This document shows positions 48,992 through 59,642 of a stretch of 64,000 nucleotides of DNA, one piece after another. The stretch is taken from the NCBI RefSeq assembly GCF_025118155.1, contig NW_026251402.1, positions 186,001 through 250,000 on the forward strand, given 5' to 3'. Position 1 is the stretch's first letter. Every line of letters starts with the position of its first letter. The notes below the pieces were generated by a model. That model saw only the letters and a program-made list of their open reading frames with translations, was not told the DNA's origin and made no database searches. Source of the stretch: Cokeromyces recurvatus (Eukaryota; Mucoromycota; Mucoromycetes; Mucorales; Mucoraceae). The translations under genes were made by a program, and so were the position numbers.

Positions 48992-49279
48992 AAAAGAAAA
49001 GAAAAAAAAAAAAGTAATTGTCACTACTACTAATTCTATAAATTTGTTTTTTGAGCATTTACTTAGATATATTATATATTCATATAAATATATATTTTTC
49101 ATTATACCAAAACTTTTTATTATTTATATGGTAAATACAAAATCATTGTGTAATGTTATGATCCTTTTATTTTGCCCGGACTGTAACAAAATACAAATAT
49201 TTACTTTTTATAGTCGTATTTTCGTTTTTTAATTATTTCTTTTCTTCTTTCTTTCTTCCTTTTGTAATATTTACATAAA

Positions 49280-49531
49280 ATGCCTTCATCACCAGGCCAA
49301 ATATATTTAAACAAGAATTCGCTTCAAGTTCCTGAAGGACCACCATCGCCAGCTCTATCAACTACTTCATTTATGTCTTCAGTTTCATGGATGGCCGAAA
49401 AAACATCTACTGAACTCATTCCTATGCTAAAAAATGCTTACAATGCTTTAAAAGACAAAGAAAAAGGTAGGTAATAAAGTTAGAAATATAAGGCCCAAAA
49501 AAAAAAGATATCATATAGAATAGTCTGCGTA

Positions 49532-49562
<31 letters not shown>

Positions 49563-51070
49563 TTAGGCTTTATAGATGTGGAAATTGACCACTTACAATC
49601 TTCTTTCATGTGATATTAAAACTTACTCGTTGATTAGACTTAGTACTTGCAGCTGAATTAGGAAAATCGTTATTAGAGCACAATTTACAATTAAAAACGA
49701 AATATGATTCTTTATTAAATACAGTTACTCCACCTATTACGCCTTCGTCATCAACAGTACCTATCCAAGAGAAGCAAGTCAATATAGACAATTTTAATAC
49801 TGATTTGGAAGATGAAGAAAATACTATACGCTTTATACCTTCTCGAGGAACCCGCGAAGCAATGATTGAAGTGCTTGAACGCAAGAATATGGAATTAACA
49901 GCAAAACTAGAACAAGCTATAAATGAACAAGATAGCCAATCTCGATTAAGCTTGAAAAAGACCCGTCAACTAGAAAATGAAATTAGCTTGCTTAAAAGTG
50001 ATCTTCATATAGCAACCGTTAAAATCCAAGAATTACAAGAAATGAATGAGCGACAGAAAATGATAGAGGCAACCATGAATCATGTTGTTTCCAAAAGGAA
50101 TAAAGATGAAGAAAGGCTTATAGATGAACTCTATATTGAGATAAATAAAATGAAGCAAGAAAGAAACAATATTATTCAATCCAAAAAGGAATTGGAGGTA
50201 AAATTAGCTGCCTCTTTAAAAGATCTTGGGGAGCTTAAAGCACAATTTGAAAAAATTGAATTCACACAGCAAGACTTTGATAGACTCAAGGAAGCATATG
50301 AACGTCAATTTACCCATATTGATGAGCTTAACCACAGTATAGAAGAACACCGTGCTATCCTTCAGAAGCTTAAAGATAAGGGCATTTATCTTTATTCAGC
50401 TTTTTCAACTCCTACTTCGAGCTCTTATAATGACCAGAATTACACAAATGAAATACATGACCCGCTCCAAAGTACATTGCTAAGTGAACTCAAAACATTA
50501 GATTGGCTCAAGTTGAATGAAAGTAACATGAGTTCATACAATGAAGATATATTTAGCCATAGATCTTCACCCTATGTTTCAAAAACGTCACCGGAATCTT
50601 CTTCAATGCTATTCAACATTTTGGAATTTAAAGAAAAGTCATTGGCAGCAATTTATAATGCACCTTCTATTGACTTTGAAAGTGTTCTGTCTAGAGCTAC
50701 AGGTATTGATAAAGACATATTAGATGATACAATAAGTTTTATAGACAAGATTGAAAGACAACATTATAAGGAGAAAGCTATGGTTCTTCGTAGTCATTAT
50801 GAAGACGATGACGTTGAAAGATATGATTTCTCGTGCTTTGATGATCAATATCCATCATCTGATTTGTATCCGCAGACATCAGACATAGAACGGATACAAT
50901 TTAAGCCAGTTACTATTGATAAGCCCAAAACTTTTGTAGAGCGACTTCGTAATTATATTAAGCAGCTTTTTGATATTATCTGGAAATGGTGTCGATTTAC
51001 TATGGTTCTTTCTATTGCTCTTTTAATTAATGCATGGCAAGGACCTGAGATTTTATATGCTAAATCGTAA
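49280..51070 (+). CDS. Tail-anchored coiled-coil protein with a dynein-adaptor CC1 box (BICD/Spindly-like)
   Basis: Exons 49280-49466 and 49638-51070 give 539 residues. Just after the splice junction the sequence DLVLAAELGKSLLEHN (63-78) fits the CC1 box (AAxxG, here Ala67, Ala68, Gly71), the motif by which BICD, BICDR, Spindly and TRAK/HAP1 adaptors grip the dynein light intermediate chain. A coiled coil continues to about 290, then a Ser/Asp-rich linker, and the protein ends with a hydrophobic segment at about 516-531 (FTMVLSIALLINAW) and eight more residues, as in tail-anchored membrane proteins. It plausibly tethers an organelle to dynein. Function is inferred from the motif; the cargo membrane is unknown. 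The intron contains a (TG)n microsatellite. Confidence 0.7.
49535..49562. repeat. TG dinucleotide microsatellite
   Basis: About 28 bp of (TG)n lie in the intron of the CC1-box protein gene. Confidence 0.92.
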
Positions 51071-51367
51071 CTTTTACTTTACTACATATCCACTTGAATT
51101 TATTTCATATTTACAGTCCTTTTCTATTATACATATGCCATATAACTATATGTAAGCCTATACACAACCATTTGATATTTTGTAACTTCAGTATATCCGT
51201 TATTACGGACATATATATGTGTATATATGTATACATTTATATTTTTTACATTTATTATTATACTCATATTATATATTATTATACATAATTTTAAGTATGG
51301 CCGTATATCTTTTGTTGTCGTCTTTAGTAGAGAGTACTGAATAATAGATACACATTGTCATTTTTTT

Positions 51368-52201
51368 TTAAAAGCAATTATCAATTATCCAAAATGGCTT
51401 TTCTGCTGTTTTCCGCATTTTTGAAAACAAATTTCTTAGAGATTTTAATCTCTTTTTATTCTTGTGTGAAATTTTACTCGTTTGAATATTATTCCTCGTT
51501 GTTTGACGACATGGAGAAGCCACTTTGTCCAATGTATCACCATCTTTACTTTTTACCTTAGTGTTAATTGTTATTCCCCCCTTGATATGATTGTTTCTAT
51601 TATTAGGGGCTGCAACTTTTATGAATGAACTTTCATCCTCTACTGTGGGTCTAGATACATAACTTTGCTGCTCTTTATAAATCCTGAATACATTATTCAT
51701 TCTATTACAGTCTGTTGAAGATGTAGTGAATGTATTACATATATCAGTATCAGTATCAGTATCATTATCATTGTTGCTTGTACATATTTCTGTTGTACTA
51801 ATATCATGTGATGACAATGAAGTAATATTGTTATTTGTGTTTGTCTTGTCTGTATAAATCGAGCTAGTAGCGCGTCCAGAAAATTTTTCGCATTGAAAGT
51901 CTGGCTGCTGTGTATGATGGGTGGGGTTGTTATTATTAATACATGTATTCAATTTTTTATTATCGTTGTTCATCTTATTGTGTGACATGTAAGGAATGTG
52001 CTTTAGATTGACTAATAAATCCAAACTATTCTTGTTCATCAATGATTCATGGTGATATCCTGTAGCAAAAGATGCGTCTTGAATCATTTCCATGTAGGAT
52101 TGCTGTATCCAGTCAACTGGGCTTGGAGGCTTTTTGAGTAATTTACTGCTTAATTTAGATGAAAGAGTGCTTGGTGGGAAATCGATTGTTATATCGTTCA
52201 T
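51368..52201 (-). CDS. Hypothetical low-complexity protein
   Basis: An unspliced frame of 277 residues starts MNDITIDFPPSTLSSKL. The middle is rich in Asn, Thr, Ser and Asp with short repeats (a DTDTDTD run), and the C-terminus is basic (KISHKNKKRLKSLRNLFSKMRKTAEKPFW). No domain is recognised. It may be real because the frame is long, starts with a good ATG and has non-repetitive ends; the region between 51071 and 51367 separates it from the convergent CC1-box gene. The basic C-terminus with a LRNLFSKM helix could contact membrane or nucleic acid, but that is only a possibility. Confidence 0.6.
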   Translation of the reverse strand: MNDITIDFPPSTLSSKLSSKLLKKPPSPVDWIQQSYMEMIQDASFATGYHHESLMNKNSLDLLVNLKHIPYMSHNKMNNDNKKLNTCINNNNPTHHTQQPDFQCEKFSGRATSSIYTDKTNTNNNITSLSSHDISTTEICTSNNDNDTDTDTDICNTFTTSSTDCNRMNNVFRIYKEQQSYVSRPTVEDESSFIKVAAPNNRNNHIKGGITINTKVKSKDGDTLDKVASPCRQTTRNNIQTSKISHKNKKRLKSLRNLFSKMRKTAEKPFWIIDNCF

Positions 52202-52662
52202 TTAAAATATCTCACAGTCTGCAGTATGCTTATGTAAAAAAAAAAAAAAATTATAAAAGCAAGAAAAAAAAAAAGGAGAGAGAGAAGAGAGAAGAAGAAA
52301 AAAATGTGAAATAAAAGCAAAAGAAAGCTTATAACCTTTATTATTGTTATTGTTTTGTTTTTTTTTTTTGGCTTAATTTTCCTGATTTAGTTATGTTGTC
52401 CTTCGTAAGAAGAAGGGAAAAAAAACTAGCTTGTAATACATATTATTGTGTTTTGCTTATGTAAATAGAATCATTAGGTCTTCTAGTAAAATAATCATCA
52501 TCTTGATATATTTAAAGACTAATCCACCTATATATGATCAAATGTATAATAAAATATGAGGTGAATCATTCTTATATACTCGTAACAGATAAATAAAAAG
52601 TTAATAATAATAATAATAATAGACTTATTAATAACTACAAAAATAAATGCTAATTGTTTATT
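52202..52662. other. Intergenic region upstream of the hypothetical gene
   Basis: About 460 bases with an A/G-rich stretch (52240-52320) and an (ATA)n-type repeat near 52600-52620; no gene seen. Confidence 0.5.
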
Positions 52663-55600
52663 TTAAATATCAAAATATTCTTCATTACAATGGTCACATT
52701 TAGGAACCTCTAAAAATTCGTAAAATCTAGGTTTCTCTAAAGGTGGTAATTTTCCAACTGCAGGTATATGACTCTTAACAGTTTCTTCATTATCTGTATC
52801 TATCTCTCTTTCATCATCTGTATTGGACCACTCAAAACCATTTTCACTTACAGGACTGAGACCATTGGTCATTAATTTGACTTGTGCTGCATCTAAAGCA
52901 GAGCGTCCTAAGCTTAAATCATGCTCATGGTGATTTCGAACCATTTCATATTGTTTCCACATTCTTTCCAGATTTATTTCATATTCTGATCTTAAGCGTT
53001 GAATGGTTATCTCTAATTCTTTCTTCTCTCGTTCAATATCACTTTTATCTTTGTTTAATTTAGTTTCGGCATTAAATTGTCTCTCTCGTTGTGCTGTAAT
53101 TTCATTACGAAGTGTATTAAATGCCTCGTATTGTCTTTCTAATTTTCTTTTTAATTCTTCAGTCTCAGGTGTATCTACTAATCTAGCTTCTAATTTTCGT
53201 ACTTGTTCACGAAGTTCCTGAATTCTGATTTCACTTTCGTTAGCGTTTAAGCCTTTGTCCTTAGCATCTTCTGCAGCTTCTCTTTTTGTCTTTTCAAGTT
53301 CAAATTCTAATTGAGATATATGTTTTCCCTTTTTATCTAAATCATCTTTTAACTGTTGATATTCTTTTTCTACACTATGAAGCCCCTTTACTTGTTGATT
53401 TAATTGATCTATTCTTCGATCACGATTTTGTAGTTGTCTTTTAAGATCGTTTAATTGGACTTCTGCTCTTCTGTCATCAGCAGACTTAGGTGTAGTTATA
53501 GTATTTTCTTCGTTTATTGCTGCAAGCTTTTTGTGATGTTCTTCTAACTCTGCTTCTTTGGCTTTCAAAACAGACTCAAGCTTCTTATACTGAACATTAT
53601 TTTGGTTTTTTATTAGCTTCAATTGTCCTCGAAGCTTCTTTGTTTCTTTATCTCGTTCAGCTAATTTTATTTCTAATGCATCAACCTTATCTTGCATTTC
53701 TTCTTGAGCAGTGCCGCTAGAGTTATTTTTATAATCATCTGCTTTTCTATTTTCCTTTCTGAGTTCCTCTACTTCTTTTGACTTTTCTTCTAATAAATTC
53801 TGTAACTCATTGATACGTAACGTTAACTTGCTTGATTCTTCCTCTTCAGCAGTAATTAATTTTTCATGATTTTGCTTTGTATTAGAGAGTTCTTCATTTA
53901 AGGTTTGTACTTGCTTCTTATAATTTTCTAATGAGGATTTTAAATCTGTAATTTCCTCAGAATGAGCCTTTAAAATAGTTGTATTATCTTTCATAGCATC
54001 ATTCGTCAGTTTCTTCTGATCTTCTAATTGGTTACTCATTTGTTCTAATCTATTCTCAACTTCAGCATGCTTTTGTTTGAGTTCTTTATATCTCTCTAAT
54101 TCCTCTTGCATTTGAATTTGGTCATTTTCAAGTTTTTGTCTAATTTGTGCTTCCTGCTGTATCTGTTTTTGATATTCAGTAATCTGGGTAGATTGTTGTT
54201 CACTTTGTTCTTGAACCTCTGATAATTGGCCCTGCAATAGTTCAAAATCTTTTATTTGTTCCTTTAGTTGCATAGATTCGAATAAAAGCTTTTCCTGTTC
54301 AATACTTTGGTCTTTTATTTTTTGATTCAAGGCTTCTAGCTGCTCATGAAGCTGGTTGGACTCAATTTCTTTATTCTTAAACTTTTCTTCAAATTGAGTT
54401 TTTATCATATTCAGTTCTTCTGTATGACGTTCTTGCTGTTCTTTAAACTGATCAAGGACACCTGCGTTGTTGGCAATTTGTTCATTACGTTTTTGCAAGT
54501 CAAGTTTTACTGAATTTATTTCGGTCATACTTGTTTCCAACTTATTTTCTAGTTCTTTATTTAATCTTTCAGCTTCTGCTAATTTGGTATTTAGTTGATT
54601 ATATTCATCCTCTTTTTTACTTAATTCGTTTTTTGTAGATTTTAATTCTTCAGTTTCACGTCTTAGTAAGGGAACCACCTTTTCTAATTTGGTTATTTGT
54701 TGCTGATAAGTTGTTATTTGGTCTTGGACTTTAACAAGATCGTCCTCTTTGGTGCTCAATTGACTTTTCAAGTCTTCTATTTCTTGATTTGATTTTTCAA
54801 GTTCAAGAGACTTCTTTTGTAATACACTCTGATTATCTTTTTCCTGATCTTCTAATTGCTTTTGAAGCCTATTTAAATTCTCCTCAATTTCAAGTACTTT
54901 CTTACGTTCAATACTTAATTCTTTGGCACTTGATTCAAGTTGTCTGGATTTCTCTTGCACATCGTTAATGTGTTCATCTTTGAGACGCTTAAGTTCTTCG
55001 ATAGTTTGCTCTAAATTATTTGCATTCATACGTTCAGTCTTCAGTTGTTCATCAAGAGAGACAATATCCTTTTCTAATTTTTCCACATTAAGAGCATAAG
55101 ATTTGATCTCATTCTGCTTCATCATATCCAAGTTTTCAAGTTTAGTTTGAAGATCATTTGCTTTTGTACATTCAGCTTGAAGCTCTGATTTTACAGTAGA
55201 TAATTCATCATTAAGGGAAGAAACTACACTTTTATGTTTATTCAATTGTTGATTTCTAGATTGCTCAATTTCCTCAATTTGATGTAGTAATGTATCAGCT
55301 TTAGCACGCTCAGACTCTAAATCATTCTTCGTGTTCGTCACTGTCTCTTCAAGCTTAGTGATAGTCATTTTAAATTCCTCTGTATCCTTTTTCTTTTGTA
55401 TGTCTAAATCCTCAAGTTTACTTTGCAATTCACCGCTCTTGGTGTGCTCTAACTGAAGATCAGATTCAAGTTTAGAAAACTCTTTTTGAAGTGTATTGTA
55501 ATTTTCATTCTGCTTTTCTTTTAACTGTGTGAGCTCTTCAATTTGTTTTTGCAAACTATGAGTCTTATTGCGTTCACTATCAAGTTCAGCTTGCAAAGTT

Positions 55601-58600
55601 GAAGCTGAGTTTATCTGTTTCTCTCTTTCATCCTTTAAACTATTTATTTCAGTCTCTAGCTCTACTAGTCTTGTAGATTTTGATTTTAATTCTGCTTTTA
55701 AATTCGTCAATTCTTCTTTTGATTTTTCTAATATTTCAATTTTATCATGTAGTTCTTTATTTGTATCCTCTTTTTCTGATAATTGGTTTTGCAAAGACTC
55801 TATTGTAACTGTATCCTCTTTGACAGTTGCTTCCAATTCATTCAGTTTTGTAGATTGTTCATTCATTTTAAGAGTCTGCTGTTCGAATTCATTTTCAAGC
55901 TTTGATTTTTGGATTTTGATCTCATCAAATTTGGCATTTTGATCTTCTAATTTAGCTTGAATATCATTCAAAGTATTATTTTGTTCCTTGTATAAAGCTT
56001 CAGATTTTATTAGGTTTTGTTGCAATTCAGCAGCCTTAGATTGCTCTGTTTTAAGGGCATCTTCAGTCTTTGATAATTGTTTTTTTAACTTGGAGATGGA
56101 TTCTTCATGTTCTTGATTCTCCTTTTCTTTAGTTGATTTTAATTCATCTAATTGGGACTCTAAATTTTTAGTTGAAGAGCGCTCAGATTGTAATTCGGTT
56201 TTGATGGATGTAATCTCTTGTTCCAATGATACTTTATTTTCTTCAAACTCTTTAATTTTTGCTTTTAATTCATCCATCTTCTTTGTTTGCACAACTAATT
56301 TCTCCTTTGTAGTAAACATCTTCTTTTGAAGTTTACTCATTGCTGTAGCATGTGCTTCATCATTCTTTTGCTTAGAATCAGTTAATTCATCAACCTGAGA
56401 TTGCAGATTATTCACCTTAGCACGTTCAGATTCAAGCTCTTGCTTTGCTTCAGAAATACTACTTTCGAGATCACTTGTGCTGGATTTCAATTGTACTACC
56501 TTAGCATTTAGTTCATCAATTTCCTTATTTTTAGATTGCAATTCATTGTCCAGCTTGGAGCGTTCATTTTCTAACTCTTGCTTTAACTCTTCTGACTCTT
56601 TCTCAAAGTCAGCAATTTTAGAAGCAAAATGGTCAGCCTCCTTCTTTTGTAGTATATTTAAGTTTTCAATCTGGGTCTGTAAATTATCTGCTTTGCTGCG
56701 TTCATCTATAAGTTGTTGCTTCGTTAAAGACAATTCCTCCATTGTTGTTTGATTACTTTGTTTGTGCTCGTTAAATTCTAGCTGGAGAGCTTCGGCCTTT
56801 GAGCGATGCTCTTGAAGTTCGTCTTTTGCTTGAGATAATTTCTCTTGAAGTTCAGTCACAAATAGTGTATGCTCATCTGTTGATTTTTTCTTCCAAAATT
56901 CTAATCTTTCAATCTCGGCTTGTAGTTCACCTATTTTTGTACGTTCTGCGGTTAAAGTATCATTTGTAGTAGACCATTTAGTTTCCATCTCTTTTATTTG
57001 ATCTTCAAGTTTCTTTTCTACTACTTTAAGCTCATTCGATTTTGTACGTTCAGATTCAAGTTCTTCCTTCATAGTCACTAGTTCCTCTTCCAGCTCTTTA
57101 ACATTCTTTGCATGGTCTTCAGCATCTTTCTGTTTCATCTCATTTAATTCTTCAATTTTACTCTGTAAATCTGCTGTTTTTGAACACTCAGTTTCAAGCT
57201 GCTCTTTTACAGATATCAAGTCCTTTTGTGCATTTGTTGATGATGCTTTATATTTTTCTAGTTCTACTTTTAAAGCATCAGCTTCATCTATCTTCGTTTG
57301 AAGTTCATTAGCCTTTGTTTGTTCAATTTGAAGTTCAGACTTGATAGAAGCTATCTCTGCTTCTAATTTAGTTTTAGATAATGCAAATGAATCTTCTTCT
57401 TGTTTCTTCAATTCATCCATGGTTTTTAATTTAGATTGTAAATCATTTACATTTTTTCGTTCATTTTCTAGCGACTCCTTAATAAAAGATAATTCCTTTC
57501 GAAGAACATCTGCAGAGTCTTTGTGTTGTTCAATTTCTTCCTGCTTACATTTTTCCAAAGTTTCCAACTTGGATTGCAAATCAACTACTTTTGCATGTTC
57601 ACTGTCCAGTTTCTCCTGTGCAGACGTTCTTTCTTTCTGGTAGGACTCTTCCATTTCCTTTATTTTTACTTGCAATTCGTCATATTTTTTATTTTCATTT
57701 TCAAGCTTGGACTGGACATCATTTAGGGAGCTTTTTAAATCATTTGTAGTTGATTCAAATTCAGTCTTTTCTTTATTCTGTTGATTAATTTTTGTTTGCA
57801 ATTCTTCTATTGTCGTATTAGAAGATTTTTCTAGCTCCAATAACTTTGTATGTTCTTCTTCTAGCAAAGACTTTGCTGTCATCAGCTCTTCTTGAGCTTT
57901 TGTTGAAGCAAGCCTTTGTTGATTCAAAGCTTCATCTTTTTCTAACTTTAATTGCTCAACTTGCGCCTCTAACTGATTTACCTTTTCAAGCTCTGATTTT
58001 AAAGACTCATGGGTTGATTTCAGTTCATGTTCATGGTCCTCAATAAGTGATAATTTCTGTTTATTTAATTCCTCCAACTTTTCTTCCAAGTCTTCATTTT
58101 TACTCTTTTCAGCTAAAAGCTTCTCTTTTATAGAAGATAATTCAGTTTCAAGAGTAGATGCTTGACTATTGTTATTTTCTTTTAATTCTTCTATTTCAGA
58201 CTGATATTTTTTTAAAGTTTGCTTTAAATTCGTTAGTTCTTTTTCATAGCTATCTGTTTTAGCTTTGCTTTCAGTCGTCATGCCTTCTAATTCCTGTTTA
58301 TGTGTAGTAGCCTAATATGGGAGGAGGGGGGGGAGAAATTAATAGTGGGATTAGTTTTTTTTTTCTTTTGTTCTTTTTAGGCTACATTTAAAATTTAATT
58401 TCTATATTCTGTATATACAAGAGTTTGATTTTCCAATTCAAGCTTCTTAATTTGTTCTTTCAAATTATCAATTTCATGTTTATTGTTATTTTGGTCTAAA
58501 TTTTGCATAATCTGTTGTTCAGAGGTTCCTAATTCAGGTGTTGTAACTGGTTCATTACTAGTGAACGAATCCTCTTGTGGTGAATCTTTGGTTATACTTT

Positions 58601-58790
58601 TTTCACTTGTTATGCTTGAAGTCTCTGCATTATGCTCTGCTTTTTTATCTTGGAATTTTTTCAACTACAAAACGTGTTAATTAGGAAACCAAAAAGGGAG
58701 ATGGTATTTCTGAAAAGAAGCAATATTTTGTACCCTTTTTTTAGCAGCAGCCAGCTTTGCCTTTCGTGCCTGGTCCTCTTCAGTAGACAT
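52663..58790 (-). CDS. Giant coiled-coil protein with a GM130-like N-terminus (golgin)
   Basis: Exons 58790-58734, 58664-58419 and 58311-52663 give 1983 residues. The N-terminus has RKAKLAAAKKRLKKFQ (about 9-24), close to the KLAAAKKKLREYQ segment by which GM130/GOLGA2 binds p115. The next approximately 80 residues are Ser/Thr/Glu-rich, and from about 90 to 1900 almost the whole protein is heptad coiled coil with repeated LQSKLEEL- and ELESERAK-like units. The last residues are KPRFYEFLEVPKCDHCNEEYFDI, giving a C-x2-C pair near the C-terminus. Golgins tether vesicles at the cis-Golgi. Nearly all length is one exon. A GRIP domain or transmembrane tail is absent. Myosin-like or CLIP-like alternatives are less likely because no motor or CAP-Gly domain is seen. 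Confidence 0.7.
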
Positions 58791-59642
58791 GTAAGTTGGT
58801 TTTAATTTTTAATACAGAGAAAGGTTTGTCACCTCTTTTTTTTTTTTTTTTTCTAAAAATAAATCTTTATTTGAAATTTTTGTTTCCCCTTCCCAATGGA
58901 TAAAATAAAAATTATTGTGAAAGTTTATTTTTTTTCCTAGTGAAGAAAAAAAAAAATAGCCTGATTCAATTTAATACAACAATTGAACCTTGCGTTATAT
59001 AGTAACTTATTTTATATACTTGCATATTATTATTACAGCAACTGCTTGGGTGAAATATAGTTATTCACTACTTTACTTGTTTTTAGAAAATAGGGACACG
59101 CTGAGTGTAATATGATGCTTCTATTATAACGTTTGTCTTCTTAATAATAATAATAAAAAAAAATCTATATATGTACAGTATACTACTCTATAGGATATCA
59201 TTCTCTATTAGAGCTTCTTTCTTTCATTTACTATTAAATCACGTCTAATTTCTTTATTTTTAAGTTTGCCTCTTAAACAAAATAAATAAATAAATGAAAT
59301 GGTAGAATTGAAACTATTATTGACAGATACTTTAATGTTATCGTAAGTTAACCTTGATATCTCAACACATCTTTTCCCTTTCCCCTCTCTTTCTTCTTGC
59401 AATTTAAATCAGGCTTTGTAGCAGTTAATGACACTTGACTTGTTGTAATATAATTGACCGCAGTAGAATTGACCGCAGTATAATAATCTACCGCAGTGAT
59501 AATCGACAGATTTGCTTGAATTATCTAACAGCCAATAATAAGGCACTTTATATATTTATATTTATATAGAAGGAGAATGCATAATTTTTTTTTTCCTTTT
59601 TTTTTGATTTTTTAAAGAAAAAAAAAACAAATATAGAATCAG
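58791..59642. promoter_or_regulatory. Divergent promoter of the golgin (-) and GNL1 (+) genes with a triple ACCGCAGT motif
   Basis: About 850 bases lie between the two start codons. Three copies of ACCGCAGT occur at 59457-59464, 59472-59479 and 59490-59497, the first two within a near-identical AATTGACCGCAGTA 15-bp unit. They lie about 150-190 bp upstream of the GNL1 ATG. The rest is A/T-rich with homopolymers. Binding by a factor is inferred only. Confidence 0.45.

Larger units (their letters stand above)
46447..49279. other. Decayed intergenic region
   Basis: About 2.8 kb between the HemW start and the coiled-coil gene. It holds protein-like but interrupted reading frames (see 46870-47475 and 48194-48490), a (CAAAT)n repeat near 48153-48178, and long A runs near 48800-48840 and 48962-48989. 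The left end, 46321-46348, has a TTTTA repeat next to HemW exon 1. No intact gene is supported. Confidence 0.6.

Noticed and set aside
53003..57726. Several plus-strand ORFs rich in Ser, Phe and Leu
   Set aside because: They are antisense shadows of the Glu/Lys/Leu-rich golgin coiled coil.
52663..58281. Myosin heavy chain or CLIP-170 as identity of the long coiled coil
   Set aside because: No motor, IQ or CAP-Gly sequence is present, and the N-terminus resembles GM130.
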